From positions 20,047-84,046 of the forward strand of contig JAJOHG010000123.1 of assembly GCA_021029095.1 (NCBI GenBank): 64,000 nucleotides of DNA. The letters are read 5' to 3'. Shown in pieces: positions 11,012 to 23,083 of the stretch. This DNA is from Phellopilus nigrolimitatus. Its lineage: Eukaryota; Basidiomycota; Agaricomycetes; Hymenochaetales; Hymenochaetaceae. A model generated the notes under the pieces. The model made no database searches. It was given only the letters and a program-made list of their open reading frames with translations, and had not been told where the DNA came from. Position 1 is the stretch's first letter. Every line of letters starts with the position of its first letter. A program made the position numbers and the translations under genes.

Positions 11012-11985
11012 GTCGGACTATATGGATACAAACGTGCGTGTCTGTCGAAATTATGTGCCGAACTAGCTATTCCGACACTTCGTTCTTTTCTGAAGGAGCT
11101 TAAAGCTTGATGGCAACAAACATGCGTGGCTACGTATCGTTTCTTTTATCAATTTCTTGAAGTCAAGTTCCCAGCGCTCTCGCTAGTTATCTCATCTCCC
11201 TCTCTCTTGCTCTGGTTTCTGAAAATTCATGCTTTGTCGTGCTCTCGTCTTGCTTTGCTTGCTCTTTTTTTCTGCCCTTTCTCGAATGCCGAAGACCGAA
11301 CTGCCCATTGCTGTACTCGTTTGTACCGAGATGTCTTGATTCTCACCGTTTCTTGTTTTAGAACTGCCCGTGCTACATATACTTTCACAATCTACACTGC
11401 GTGCTTGCTTGCGTATACTGACTCTGTATGACCTTTCTTGTCCTCCGATGTGCCGAGCTTGATCCGAATTTGACTAGCGCGGCAGCAACAGTCGCTCTGG
11501 GAGGCTCATAGTGCAGGATATGCTGAACTAAACATTGGATACCTTCGTTTCCATATGGTAGCTTTTCTTTTCTGAACTGTGATCCGAGCCAATCATTGTG
11601 CTCATGAAAACCTGCGGCCAGCGACTTCGGCTCTGAGAAACTGAAATCGCCGCTGACAATCAGTAGGGTGTCAATTTACTAAGGTTGATTTCCGCATGAG
11701 CATGCAAGAGAACAGAAGAAAAGTGCTGTAGAAAATGCGAGTATTTACCCTATTACATTTGTTGTAAATTCGTTAACTGCAGAGGATACGCATGTAGCGG
11801 GGAATGACTGGCTTGAAAACAGACGCACGCCACTAAGGAAGATGATTGAGAGCCGGAGCTGGGCTCGAAATTCTATTACGTCTCGACATTTCATTTGTTT
11901 ACTATACAGCATTTCCATTGACAAGCATTATGCACTAAGTGCTCCACGATTACGATCAATGTGGCTAACGGAGAACAATAAAACT
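11012..11985. other. 3' flanks of A2 (+) and B1 (-)
   Basis: The first ~450 bases are family A 3' flank (the segment near 11390 matches 41728-41770 inverted). From about 11600 the sequence is the family B 3' flank also found near 17050, 18900, 25800, 28700 and 31000. No gene seen. Confidence 0.6.
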
Positions 11986-13300
11986 TCAGTCAAAGTACTG
12001 GATGACGACGGATTCCTCCGTCGAAAAGTAGAGCGCGCCACTGTAGAATTCCACTTTTGCTCTGATAGCGTGTGGCATGTTGAGTGTGCGGTATTCCACT
12101 CTTCCCTTGCAAGAGACTGTAGCGAGCATCCGCGCCTCCTCTTGGGGGTGCTGGACAAAGGGAAAATCGCTGAACTTGATCACTACCGAATCAGCCAGCG
12201 AAGGCCAGCTTACGAGACTGTACATGCTAAGGTCCGGGTCCAAGATTATAGTACCCGGACGCTCAAGGTGCGTGATGGATGGAAGGTGGCCATTCGTTCC
12301 GGACTCGGACACACCGGCTGTATCTGTAGTGGTATCCACGAGGAACGATTCTAGCATAGGGAAAGCTCGAGAGCCGTCACCCATGTCCACCGACATATGG
12401 TGATAGTGATTCCCTTTCGTTTTCGTTCCGCTTCGGGCTTCCAATGGAAGGCGCAGATGGACAACTTTCCATGATTCCGTCTATAGCTCGGTGTACGCGG
12501 GATGAGGCAGCTGGAATAAGGAATGTCACGCCCCAGTGCCAGAGTCTGCACCACGCGCGAGCCAGAGGCACTAGGCCAAGAGTTGTGTAAGGACGAAAGG
12601 GAGATTGACTCGTTCGGATAGTGCTGTAAAACACCAATGATATAGCCATCCACCAAGTGTACGTCTACGAGTTGACACTGCAGAAAGCAAAGCATCAGTC
12701 CATTTTAACTCTCGCCTTTCATAAGATGTGGTTACACACCTCAAGGATTTCGACGGAGCGTTTTTCTTTCCAGAATGTCACGAGAAGTTTTCCCAATATG
12801 GAGACTGTTGATATGTCACCACTCAACCTTGCAACCTCCACTGATCTGATCTTTGCATAGAATCATGTTCTGTTTTATACCTGTAAAGCGGTCATCTCGT
12901 CCGCCAGGTCCGCCGCCCAAGTTCACGGATCCGACGCATATTGTGGTTTCGCGTGTGGGCCGCGTCGGGGCAGAGCCTGTGCAATTGAAACGGCGCCGGT
13001 GCGCGCGCACGACTAGGGTGCGTAGTTTTTCCAAGCTCAGTGTCACTGATGGAGACATGGTGGGGTAAATCGGGTGCATGGTCTTGCTCCAGCGCACGGA
13101 GGCATTCTAGCCAGAAGAGCCTGTTTAAGACCACATCGCGAAGAAACTTGCATGTCTGAAACAAGAATTAGAGAGATTTACGGTCAGACAAACATATTGG
13201 AAACACGCACAGCCTCGAGAGCTAGGACTGCCTTGAAGTCCGACAACATGGCTATTTCGAACCAAATTTCATTTGGAACTGCAGAGGAGTCGAGAGGCAT
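11986..13300 (-). pseudogene. F-box/propeller-like family B1, pseudogene
   Basis: Exon 1 (13300-13211, MPLDSSAVPNEIW) and the first intron (13210-13156) are normal. Exon 2 begins TCKFLRDVV and keeps the family pattern to the F-box end. A one-base insertion then shifts the frame (SDTELGKTT instead of SDLTLEQLR). A deletion joins the middle of exon 2 to exon 3 near 12895, removing the WD-like blade and intron 2. A second shift, two extra bases, lies in exon 4 near 12400. Beyond it the frame resumes to the canonical end VVIQYFD. The gene is clearly inactive. It stands head-to-head with B2. Confidence 0.85.
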
Positions 13301-13690
13301 TGCTGAGTGGGCCAATGCCCAATGTACATATCAGGACTTGCAATATTGTATGCCTCACGCAGTTTGCGCCAGGCTCGTAACGAGCTACCATGTGGCTGTT
13401 ACTCCGTGGTGGATGGCTGTGGGCTTAAGTCCGCGCGGGGTTGGAAGCAAAGTTGTCGGGAATCGTGATAATTCAAGTAGACTCGTGTCCTGTGTGGCGA
13501 GTGGCCTCGCTCGTGGCGGTGAGAGATCCCAGCGAGATTGCACACAGCCTTGTGGGATACTCAATATAATAGTCCCGGTGGCGCTAAGCACTCTACGAGA
13601 GACGAGTCGAAAACTCGCTAGACGAAGAGCTGCAGTTGAACTTCGCAAGCCTTACAATCCGCGCTCGAGCCCAAGTTACCCTCGACATGC
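13301..13690 (-). repeat. family B 5' flank (upstream of B1)
   Basis: Duplicated non-coding sequence found directly upstream of B-family starts, here reading away from B1. A diagnostic block contains TTTGCGCCAGGCTCGTAAC and ACTCCGTGGTGGATGGCT. Copies are at 8845-9240, 20917-21420, 27777-28160, 32978-33400 and, in the opposite orientation, 14840-15252. Confidence 0.75.
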
Positions 13691-14150
13691 CTCGAGAGCC
13701 TCTAACCGCGTAGCAGGCGTGCGAGATGTTGGTGAGGTTAGGAACATGGGGCAAGCGGACGCACGAGAATTGTGCTGCGGGAGGATTGTCACGACCAGGT
13801 GTGGTTAACTTGGACTTCAAGCTTGAGCTGGGTGCAATCGGGGGGAAAGAACGTTCGCATACGCGGTCGCGATCCTGCCTCAACTAGAACGCACACAGGC
13901 TCCCGCGCTCTCCGAGTTGCTCTCAGCGCGGCCGCCCCGCGTGCTTTCAAGAGTAGGCAAAACATCAGCGCCGCAAGCAGCAGCAGCAATCGCCGTCTGC
14001 CGCCCGTCGTGACGATATGTACACTCGTGCATTGTCTCGGTGATGCGCTTGTCCCGACCGGCCCTGGCCTCGGCATTGAGTTCGCGCGTTTCGCGCCCAG
14101 CCGTTCTCGCGCCCCAGACGGCCTATGTCAAGCTGCTCAGTAAACACAGA
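13690..14150 (+). repeat. GC-rich repeat element R, copy 1
   Basis: About 450 bp, GC-rich, running from GCGTAGCAGGCG through GCATACGCGGTCGCG and a GCAGCAGCAGC run to CGCGCCCCAGAC. The same unit occurs inverted at about 18340-18740 and direct at about 33400-33830; its left part recurs alone at 17340-17460, 21550-21650 and 25490-25620. Minus-strand open frames in it share a short hydrophobic stretch but no domain. No terminal repeats or target duplications were found by eye, so it may simply be a distal part of the B duplication unit. Confidence 0.6.
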
Positions 14151-14227
14151 CGCACTGGGAGAACAGCCTATACACAAGGGTATAACTTAAACGCTGCGTC
14201 TATCCGTAGTCTTGCAGCGGTAAATTG

Positions 14228-14251
14228 TCACGTGCATGACCACGTGCATGG
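14228..14251. promoter_or_regulatory. paired CACGTG boxes, 12-bp phased
   Basis: Two CACGTG palindromes (14229-14234 and 14241-14246) sit in a 12-bp direct repeat, CACGTGCATGAC. They lie close to the midpoint between the divergent starts of B1 (13300) and B2 (15253). The same pair with the same spacing occurs at 28491-28508 upstream of B5. CACGTG is the core of bHLH and Cbf1-type sites; use as a shared regulatory site is inferred. Confidence 0.5.
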
Positions 14252-15252
14252 TGTCCCACGCACGATGAGTGAAAAAATCGCTTGATGTCCGTATGTTCAC
14301 CTGAAACTAAAGCTACAGTGATTATCAACTGGGTCTATACGATAAGCTCCATGAGAATCACCTATAGAGATCCATGTCTCCCATATGAACCTCAAGACAA
14401 GTGAACTCCGGCGAATTTCGACGGCCTGCTTCGTCTAGGCAGCGCGGATGTGCAATCCGAGTTGATCGGCAGATTCCAGAGCGTATGGGAGCTTGCGCAC
14501 GCGCTGGTAGAAGAAGGAGCGCGGTATCATATGCGAACGTCCTATTTCTCCGACCGCACGCAGCTCAGGCTTGAATACAAGTTAATTGTACCTGCTCGTC
14601 GCGTTACTTGAACCCGCCCATCGTCTCCCGTGCCTGCCGCGCGGTCCCAATTCTCAAAGCAGGTGGATGGTGCTGGCAGAAGCGGAATCAAACCGAGCGG
14701 TCGCAGGGCCTAGCTCTCCACGCCAGTCGGCCCTCCGAGAGTAGATGGAATCTCGCGCCGTGCTCGTTAGTCTTTGAGCAACACCGTGTCGTATGTGTAG
14801 GAGTCAGCTGGAAGCGTACAGACACGCTAGTGGGAGCATGGGCATGGTACTCATTGTAATGTCGAGTCCAATTCAGGCTCGAGCGCGGATTCAGAGGCCT
14901 ACGAGGACAGGTCCGGAGGAGTCTGAGGAAAATGACGGAACTCCACGGGAGGCAAACCGAGGAATATGGTCGCATTATGCTTTTGTTCGAGGATGAAGAA
15001 AGTTTACACTCATTTCGAGTGCGCTCGCTCTCACCTCCGCGAGCAAGGCCGGTCGCCACACTGGTCACGAGCCTACCGCAATGATTGCGAGTTCCCACAG
15101 CTTTGCATCCAAGCCCGCGCGAACTTATTCCCGCAGCCATCCGCCACGGAGTGGCCGCCACATCTCTGCTAGCTACGAGCCTGGCGCAAACTGCATGAAG
15201 CATATAAAAATGTAAGCCCTGCTGTGTACATTGGCCATCGGCCCATTTAGTA
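14252..15252 (+). repeat. family B 5' flank (upstream of B2), inverted relative to B1 flank
   Basis: The segment 14840-15252 is the same flank as 13301-13690 in reverse, so B1 and B2 form a large imperfect palindrome. Open frames here on either strand are non-coding by comparison with the other copies. Bases 14400-14520 match 28210-28340. Confidence 0.65.
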
Positions 15253-16901
15253 ATGCCTTTCGACGTGTCTGCAGTTTCAAATGATACCTGGTTCGAAATC
15301 GCCATGTTGGCGGACTTAAAGACAGTCCTAGCTCTTGGGGCCGTGCGCGTTTCCAATATGCTTGTCTAACTGTAAATCTCTCTCTAACTCGTGCTTCAGA
15401 CATGCAAGTTTCTTCACGAGGTAGTCTCCAACGGACTCTTCTGGCTAAAATGCCTCTGCGCGCTGGAACAAGATGATGCACCCGATTTACCCCGCCATGT
15501 CTCCCTCAGGGACCTCACCTTGGAAGAACTACGCACCCTAGTTGAGCGCGCGCACCGGCGCCGTCTCAATTGCACCGGCTCCGCCCCGACGCGACCCACA
15601 CGCGAGATCACAATACGTGTGTCCCTGAACTCGGACGGTACACCTGACCGACGATTTAATTTCCTGGTCGACATGGAGCTGCTTCCTGGCGGGGCGCTCC
15701 TCCTGGTCCTCTGGGGTTCTGGATACTTTGCAGTGCTGGACCGTGCCTGGCGGCGAGTGTCTCTGGACTTACCGTCCGCCTGACTCTCGCGTCCTGCTGA
15801 GGGCGGGATTTGCTTATGAAATGCAGGCAGACGGCGATGTTCGTGTGCTCGTGGTGAGCGAACCTGACGGCTGGGATACCAGCGGAAAGTGAGAAATACG
15901 ATGTCAACGGAACATTTAAACTGCTGTGCCATACTGATGATTTACTGCTGATCAGAACTCTCCGGATATTCCAAATCTCGCCCCATCGAGGAAAGACTCC
16001 TAAACGGCTTTACAAATACACGACAGAGCATGATTCTATGCGGGGAATGCTGGTTGCAAGGTTGAGTGGCGACGTATTCGCAATCCTCATGGTGGACAAA
16101 ATTCTCCTAACATTCTGGAAAGAAGAACGGTCCGTCATAATCCTTAATGTGTGTAACTACATCTCATGAAAGCGCACGACTTGAAATGGACTGATGCTTT
16201 GCTTTCTGCAGTGTGTTCTCGAAGACGTACACTTGGTAGATGGCTATATCATTGGCGCGTTACAGCACCATCGGGACAAGTCAATCATTGCCATTTCCCT
16301 TTCGTCCATACGCAACATCCTGCCTAGTGCCTCTGACTCGCGCGTGGCGCAGATTTTGACACTGGAGCGTGACATTCCCTATGCCAGCTGCCTCGTCCCG
16401 CGTATCCCTACCATGCCCTGCTCTGATGCAAGGCTGTCCATCTGCACCTTCCATTGGAAGTCAGAAGCGGAACGAAAGCGAAAAGGCATCTCTATCACTA
16501 TGTCGATGGACATGTTTAGCCAAGAAGCCTCTCGATACTTCTCTGTGCTGGATTCTTTCATCTTGAAGACTACTGCAGGTACAGCCGGTCCAAATGCCAA
16601 TCTTCTATCCATCACGCATCTTGAGCGTCCGGGGACTATGATCTTGGATTCGCAGATTAGCAAGGACAGTCAGGTGAGCCGGCCTTCGCAGGCTGGCTCG
16701 GTAATGATCAAGTTCAGTGATTTACCCTTTGTCGAGCACCCCCAAGAAGAGGCGTGGATGCTCGCTACTGTCTCCTGCGCGGGAGACGTGACGTACCGCA
16801 CACTCAACATGCCACACACTATCAGAGCAAAACTGGAATTCTGCAGCGGCACGCTCTACTTTTCGACGGAGGAATCCGTCGTCATCCAGTACTTTGACTG
16901 A
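15253..16901 (+). pseudogene. F-box/propeller-like family B2, one frameshift
   Basis: Four family exons are recognisable: 15253-15342, 15400-15888, 15956-16148, 16212-16901. All splice sites are usable and exons 1, 3 and 4 are open. Exon 2 is 489 nt where the phase-correct paralogue B5 has 488. The extra base is a T near 15726-15728 (GGATACTTTGCAG versus GGATACTTGCAG), which converts the WD-like blade to a frame ending in a stop at 15781-15783. One base is the only lesion found, so a sequencing error, a recent mutation or a truncated product are all possible. The C-terminal propeller-like half (ERPGTMIL, VVIQYFD) is intact. Confidence 0.8.
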
Positions 16902-18330
16902 AGCTTTGTATTGTTCTCCGGTAGACACATTGATCTCAGTATATCGTAATTGTAGAGCACTCGGTTCTGCTTGTCGATGGAAATGCTGTGTAGTAAATAA
17001 TGAAATGTGGAGCCCGTCATTCCCCGCTACATGCGTGTCCTCTGCAGAAACAAATTTACAGTAAATGCAATGGTACAGTAAATAGTCTCATTTTTTACAG
17101 TCCTTCTCTTCTGTTCTCTTACATACTCGTGCAGAAACCGACCCGAGTAAATACCTCTTTACTGATTGTCAGCGGCTATTTCATTTCTCAAAGCTGCAGG
17201 TTCTCAAGAGCATGATGATTAATTGTGATCACAATTAAGAAACAAAATACCATATGGTAACGAAAATATCTAGTGTTTCGCACGGCATATCCTGCACTAT
17301 CGAGCCTTGCGGCGACGCGAGGAGCACCTAACCCGCTTGCCTGCTTCGAGAAACTCAAGCCGCGTAGCAGGTGCGCAGGACGTTGGAAGGACGAGGGACG
17401 AATGGACGCGTCGGCGTTGTTTCGCGGGCGGAAGTTCGCGACCGTGTTCGCCTAGGCCGAGTAGGCGATTGGCTGACATTTCTAGTTCGATCTGGTCCCC
17501 AGGACGCTGGCGGCACGACGGATTACACTTGAATGCGGTGAAGGGCCGTCAGGGAGAATCTGACAGTAATCTTCATAATAATACAGTTTAACAAGACCGG
17601 GTGGCGCGGTGAGCTTCGTCAAAAACAGCGGAGCAGTGCTCCGTTGTCCTCTGGCAGAGTCAGCGGACAACCAGTTTTCTCCAATAGCGTCTTTGACAAA
17701 GAAACACGTCACGTGTCGCAGCGGTTTCCGGTCCTTACCCCGTTGGCACACTGTGATCCAAAATAATCACTGCGCTTTTGTAAAACCGCGACCAGCCGCC
17801 CCTGCTCTGAGAAACTGAGATCGCCGCTGGTCACTAGTAGAGGGATATTTACATAGACCGGTTCCGGCATGAACATGAGGTACGCGAGACGTTGGTGGGC
17901 TCAGGGGAACGGCACGAGCGAACGCGCGTGCCACGATTTATTTACAGGAGAGAGGGCATATGCACGGCAGCGGCGGCCGAGGAGCGTGAGTACGTGCCGC
18001 ACTCGAGGATGGACGAGGCGGCGGACGGGGGACCATTGAGGCATCAAGGAGGAAGCGCTGGAGACGCTAAGCCCATCATGCATAACAGCTACTCAAGATC
18101 CCCGAAGCTACCACTAAGACCCTTCTCGTTCTCTCTCACTGATGCACTGGAGATTCCGATTCTCCGAACGAAGGCAGTGGGTTTTTTCATGCAGGAAACT
18201 TGGTCGGGTGCTCGTCTTAAAGGATGACGACGATGGAATGCATCGAGTGCGGGAGGATGGCGCTCAAGAATAAATGGTTTGTGTCGTATGAATTCTCTGA
18301 GAACGTCTGTGTTGACTGAACAACTTAAAA
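16902..18330. other. family B 3' flank of B2 and unassigned sequence
   Basis: 16902-17215 is the family B 3' flank. 17340-17460 is the left part of repeat R. 17460-18330 contains several short open frames (for example 17892-18227) without recognisable domains. Confidence 0.55.
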
Positions 18331-18339
18331 CATATGGCC

Positions 18340-18740
18340 TTCCGCCCGAGAACGGCTGGGCGCAAAACGCGCGAGCTCAACGCCGAGGCCAGGACGCCCA
18401 GTCATGACGGGCGCTATACCGTGCCCTGCACTGGAGCCATGACGGCGTGCGAGCGCACTTTCCAGCACAAGTGACGATGGACAGCGATGCCGCCATCGCG
18501 GCTGCTGCTTGCGGCGCAGATGTGTCTTCGCCTGCGCCTCAAAGTGCTCGGTGTTCGCGCTGAGGAACACTTCAGAGCGCGCTGGAGCTGTGCACGCACT
18601 GATCGAGGTAGGAGCGTGGCCGCATATGCGGATGTCTTGTCCCTGGTCGCGAACCTCCTCCCGCAAAACCACCCCCATGCGTTCACTCGCTATGTTGCCC
18701 TCGTCCTTCCAACGCACAGCGTGCATGCTACGCAGCCAGA
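18340..18740 (-). repeat. GC-rich repeat element R, copy 2 (inverted)
   Basis: Inverted copy of the element at 13690-14150, recognisable by the reversed CGCGAGCTCAACGCCGAGGC block, a GC-rich GCTGCTGC run and the terminal CTACGCAGCC. It is diverged and interrupted by small indels. Confidence 0.6.
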
Positions 18741-19249
18741 GTTTCTAGAACAGCAGGGCTTGGTAGGTGCTCCCCGCGTCGCCGCAAGGTTTGATAGTGC
18801 AGGATATGTTGTACTAAACGCTAGTTCCCCTATGGCAGCCTTTTTTCTTAACGTGATCCCCGTTATTCATCGTCCTCTTGAGAACCTGCGGCCAGCGACT
18901 TCGGCTCTGAGAAACTGAAATTGTTGCTGACAATCAATAGGGGGTTATTTACTCAGGTCGGTTTCCGCATGGGCATTTAAGAGAACAGAAAAAAATGGCC
19001 TTAAGAAATGCGCGTATTTACCATTGTATTTGCTGTAAACTCATTATCTGCAGAGGACGCGTATGCAGCGGGGGATGATGGAGGGAAATGATTGAGAACC
19101 GGAGCTGGGCTTGGAATTATATCGCATCCCGACATTTCATTATCTACTATACAGCATTTCCATCAACAAGCAAGCAACAAGCAGTACTGAGTGCTCTACA
19201 ATTACGATGTACTGAGATCAATGTGTCTACCGGAGGACAATATAAAGCT
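18741..19249 (-). repeat. family B 3' flank of B3
   Basis: Reverse-orientation counterpart of 16902-17215. B2 and B3 therefore end tail-to-tail within an imperfect palindrome. No gene seen. Confidence 0.65.
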
Positions 19250-20916
19250 TCAGTCAAAGTACTGGATGACGACAGAACCTTCCCCGGGAAGGGTCGAAAA
19301 GTAGAGCGCGCCGCTGTAGAATTCCAGTTTTGTTCTGTAAGCGTCCAGATTGTTGAGTGTGCGGTACGTCACTTCTCCCGTGCAGGAGACAGTAGCGAGC
19401 ATACACGCCTCTTCTTCGGGGTTCTCGACAGGGGGTTCATCACGGAAGTAAACTAATACCGAGCCACCCTGCGAAGGCCGGCTCACGCAACTGATCGTGT
19501 GAGCTCGCGAGCCCAAGGTTACGTTTTTCGGAGCACTGGCATTTAAACCGGCTGTATCTGTAGCGGTCGTGAAGAGGACAAAGTCCAGCACAGGGAAGAC
19601 TCGGTTAGTACCTTGTTCATAGACGTGTGCCGACATAGTGATAGAGATGCCGTTTCGCTTTCGTTCCGCTTCGGGCTTCCAATGGAAGGTGCAGATGGAC
19701 AGCGTTACAAAAGTCCAGTGATGGTCCAGGGCGCGCGGGTGGGGGCAGCTGACATAGGGAATGTCACGCTCCAGTGTCAGAATCTGCGTCAGGCCTGGCG
19801 CGGAGGCACTAGGTCGGATATTGCGTATGGACGAAAGCCGAAAGGCGATGATCGACTTATCCTCGTGGAGACCGATCACGCCAACGACATAGTCATCTAC
19901 CAAATGTACATCTTCAGGAAAACACTGTGCAGAAGAAAGGTATTGGACCATTTCATCTCACGCGCTTTCACAAGATGTGGGTACACACCTCACGGATCAC
20001 AACGGAGCGGTCTTCTTTCCAAAACGTCACGATAAGATGGGTTGCTGTGCAGACTGTCCATACGTCACCACTTAACTTTGGGCGCCTTACTTGTTCGTTC
20101 ATTCTATTAAGGTGTTCCAGCTCGTGCTTGTAAAGCGGTACAGGAGTCTTTTCTCGGGGCATTTCTCGGGGCAAAATTTGGAATATCTCGAGAGTCCTAA
20201 ACAACAATAAAGTATCAGTATTGACATGGCAGATTTAAATGTTCCATCGACATCGTATTTCTTACCTTTCGAAGACATTCGAGTCAGTGGATTCGCTCAC
20301 CACAAGCACACGCACGTCGCCGTTCGCCTGCATGTCATAGGCGAAGCTGCACACTTTCATCGGTGGCATGTCCTCCGCTTCAGGCTGCCAACGGTAACTC
20401 CAGACACACTTACCGCCCGGCACGGTCCAGCACTGCAAGTCGCCCTCAGACCAGAGGACCAGGAGGAGCACACCGCCAGGGAGTAGTTTCATTTTCAGCA
20501 TGTAGCCAAGCGGTCTGCCAGCTGTACCGTCCGAGTTCACAAATCCTACTCGTACTGTGGTTTCGCGTGTGGGTCGCATCGGGGCGGGGCCGGTGTAATT
20601 TAGAACGCGCCGGTGCGCGCGCACGACTAGGGTGCGTAGTTGTTCCAAGGTGAGGTCATCAATGGAGACATGGGGTGGTAAATCGGGTGCACGGTCTTGT
20701 TCCAGCGCACGGAGGCGCTCTATCCAGAAGAGTCTGTTTAAGACCACCTCGCGAAAAAACTTGCATGTCTGAAACAAGAATTGAAGAATTAGATCTACAG
20801 TCAGATAGACATATTGGAAAACGCACGGCCTCGAGAGATAGAACTTCCTTAAAGCCAGTAAACGAGGCGATTTCGAACCAGATATCACTTGGAACTGCAG
20901 ACGCGTCGAAAGACAT
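19250..20916 (-). CDS. F-box/propeller-like protein B3, intact
   Basis: Best-preserved family B gene with ordinary splice sites, encoding 491 residues from exons 20916-20827, 20768-20266, 20196-19989 and 19924-19250. The F-box spans the first intron: AVPSDIWFEIASF in exon 1 and TCKFFREVV in exon 2. Next comes a linker with LEQLRTLVVRAHRR, then propeller-like strands including LLPGGVLLLVLW and a WD-like LQCWTV. Further blade-like repeats follow in exon 4 (IIAFRLSSIRNI, SICTFHWKPEAE). The end VVIQYFD is invariant in the family. Predicted role: SCF ubiquitin-ligase adaptor with a beta-propeller substrate domain, as in many Agaricomycete F-box proteins. It is divergent from B4, with which it shares duplicated 5' flank. 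An upstream in-frame ATG at 20931 is less likely because paralogues start at MSFD/MPFD. Confidence 0.85.
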
Positions 20917-21430
20917 TGCTGACTGGGCCAATGGCCAATGTACATAGCAGGGCTTGCATTTTTATATGCTTCATGTAATTTGCGCCAAGCTCGTAACCAG
21001 TTACCATGTGGCGGTTACTCCATGGTGGATGGCTACGAACGTAAGTTGGCACTGGGCCAGAAGCAAAGCTGTTGGGATTCACAGTCATTGTACCACTGTG
21101 GTAGCTGGCAAATGGCTATGGGCCCAAGTTTGCATGGAGCAGGAAGCAATGTTGTCGAGGCATGCGTCCATTGAGGTAGGCTCGCGATCAGTGAGACTCG
21201 CGGCTTGCCTCGCTCGCGGCGGTGAGCGAACGCACTCCAAATCTGTGTAGACTTTCCCCGTCCTTGAACACAAGCATCCTGCGACCACATTCCCCAAATT
21301 TCCTCCCTTGGTGTTCCTCCGTCCCCAGGCAGAGCCCTCCGGACTTGTCCTCGTACGCTTCCGAATCCGCCCTTGAGCTCGAGATGAACTAGACATTACT
21401 ATGAGTACCATGCTTCCTCACGCGCTTCTG
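20917..21430 (-). repeat. family B 5' flank (upstream of B3)
   Basis: Carries the diagnostic block of the B 5' flank (TTTGCGCCAAGCTCGTAACC) and continues to about 21430 with the same segments as 27777-28160. Confidence 0.7.
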
Positions 21431-23083
21431 CGCTTTCGGCTGACTCACGTACACTCCACACTCTTCCTCTAACAGTGCGGGCGTATCAAGAGAGCTGGAC
21501 ATGCAACCGCGGCCCGTTTCCACTTCTGTCCGCGCCATTTGGAGACTCTGGCGGCGTAGCAGGTGCGGGACGTTGGTGGAATCAGGGAACGGGACGAGCG
21601 GACGCATGGGAGTTATTTCGCGGGCGAAGGTTCAAAACCAGGTACAGTTGACTTAGATCTCAAGCTGGATCTGGGTGGCTTCGCGGCGGCTGCGACGCGA
21701 TGCCGCTCGAGGCCGAGTTCGGGAAGTTGCATCTTGCTCCGGGCTGAGATAACGATAGTTAGATGAAGAAGGCCAGACGCGCGCCCACCTGCACTTCTGA
21801 AGTGTGAGGAGGCTGTCTATAGAGTCTGGCATAAGCGACAAAGGGCACAAGGTTGTTTTCAGATCTCCGAGGTGCGCGAAGCGAATGTCATCCCTTTCGA
21901 CTTCGTAGTCTGACATGGGTCTATCTTGGCTCGTCTCTGCGCTCCGCCGCCAAAAGTGCGTGGATGGTACCGGCGCCCTCTACATTATACTCATCGCGTA
22001 TTCATTCATACGTGTTCATCATCCTCGAGTGTCTCCGTAAGAGCCAGATTCACATCGATCTTGATGATCATGAGCTCTACTGCCTATCCCTTTGACACCA
22101 CGCGCCGCGAGGTAGGCTGCCAAAGAAGGTTTCAGAAATGTCTAGAGGATGTGTATGTGGCGAGTTATGCTGAAACGATCGAGATGATGGAACGTGTATG
22201 ATGTAGGCCGATGATTTTGGGTACTATCGAGTTCGTTATGCGAGCGCGCGAGGAGTTCTGGAAGACCGGATATGTATGTGTCATCCAGCAGTGTATTTTA
22301 GTTAGCATGGAAAATACTTACGCGAGCGTGCCGAGCGGTGCTTGTCTACCCTCGCTGAGCTCGATGTCAACGAAAAAGGCATGTAAAGCTGCTGCACCGG
22401 CGATTTTCCCATCATCGACCGTGCTCGGCGCTGGATTTGTGCAAGAGACTAAGGCTGCGCAGGAGGCGCGAGGGACGAAGATCGGGTCAAGTGCGGATGC
22501 AAGCGAGGCCGTTCGCTCGCCTCTTTCGTCTCATACGTCGCATATTCGCCATTTATCACTTAGCTCCATTCTTTGTACGTGTCCTTACTGCATCCCATGT
22601 GAGATGGGGACCCAGTTTTTTAGGCTCCAAGCGTGGCGAAAGGATGCATTGCCTCAGACGACAAAGGATCCAGTTAGGACAGCACGTGACACTTGCTGCC
22701 AGCTCAGCGACGCGTCACGCCATCGTCACATGTTCTTGTTTACCACGTGCACAGCCAAGATCGTACTTTCTCGCGTGCTTGACACGATCCAACACCGGGC
22801 TCGCTGGGTTTTCCAAGTGCGCCGCAGCCACTGCACTGACTACGAGCATACCTCAAGGCGTGCAAACTTAAGCTGGCAACCATACACCAGGGACTCATAA
22901 TTGCTGTTACGAGCTTTGCGCAAACTATGTGCAACGTACAAAAATGCGAGCCGTGCCATGCATACTGGCCATTCACTGTAGCACCAAGTTACGAGCCTTG
23001 CTCAAGTTGTATGCAGCATGAAAAATGTGAGCCGTGTTATGCATGTTAGCTATTGAACTCTTGAACTCTTGAACTCTTCGGAA
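21431..23083. other. B3/B4 divergent spacer with a unique segment
   Basis: 21550-21650 is a piece of repeat R. About 21650-22740 is not repeated elsewhere in the window. It contains a minus-strand open stretch around 22500-22330 with protein-like composition (NPAPSTVDDGKIAG) followed by a GTAAGT donor, but no start or family was recognised. 22890-23083 is degraded B 5' flank ending in three TTGAACTC units (23053-23076) just before the B4 start. Confidence 0.4.

Noticed and set aside
14688..15356. 222-codon minus-strand frame between B1 and B2
   Set aside because: It covers B 5' flank and the antisense of B2 exon 1; other copies of the flank do not keep it open.
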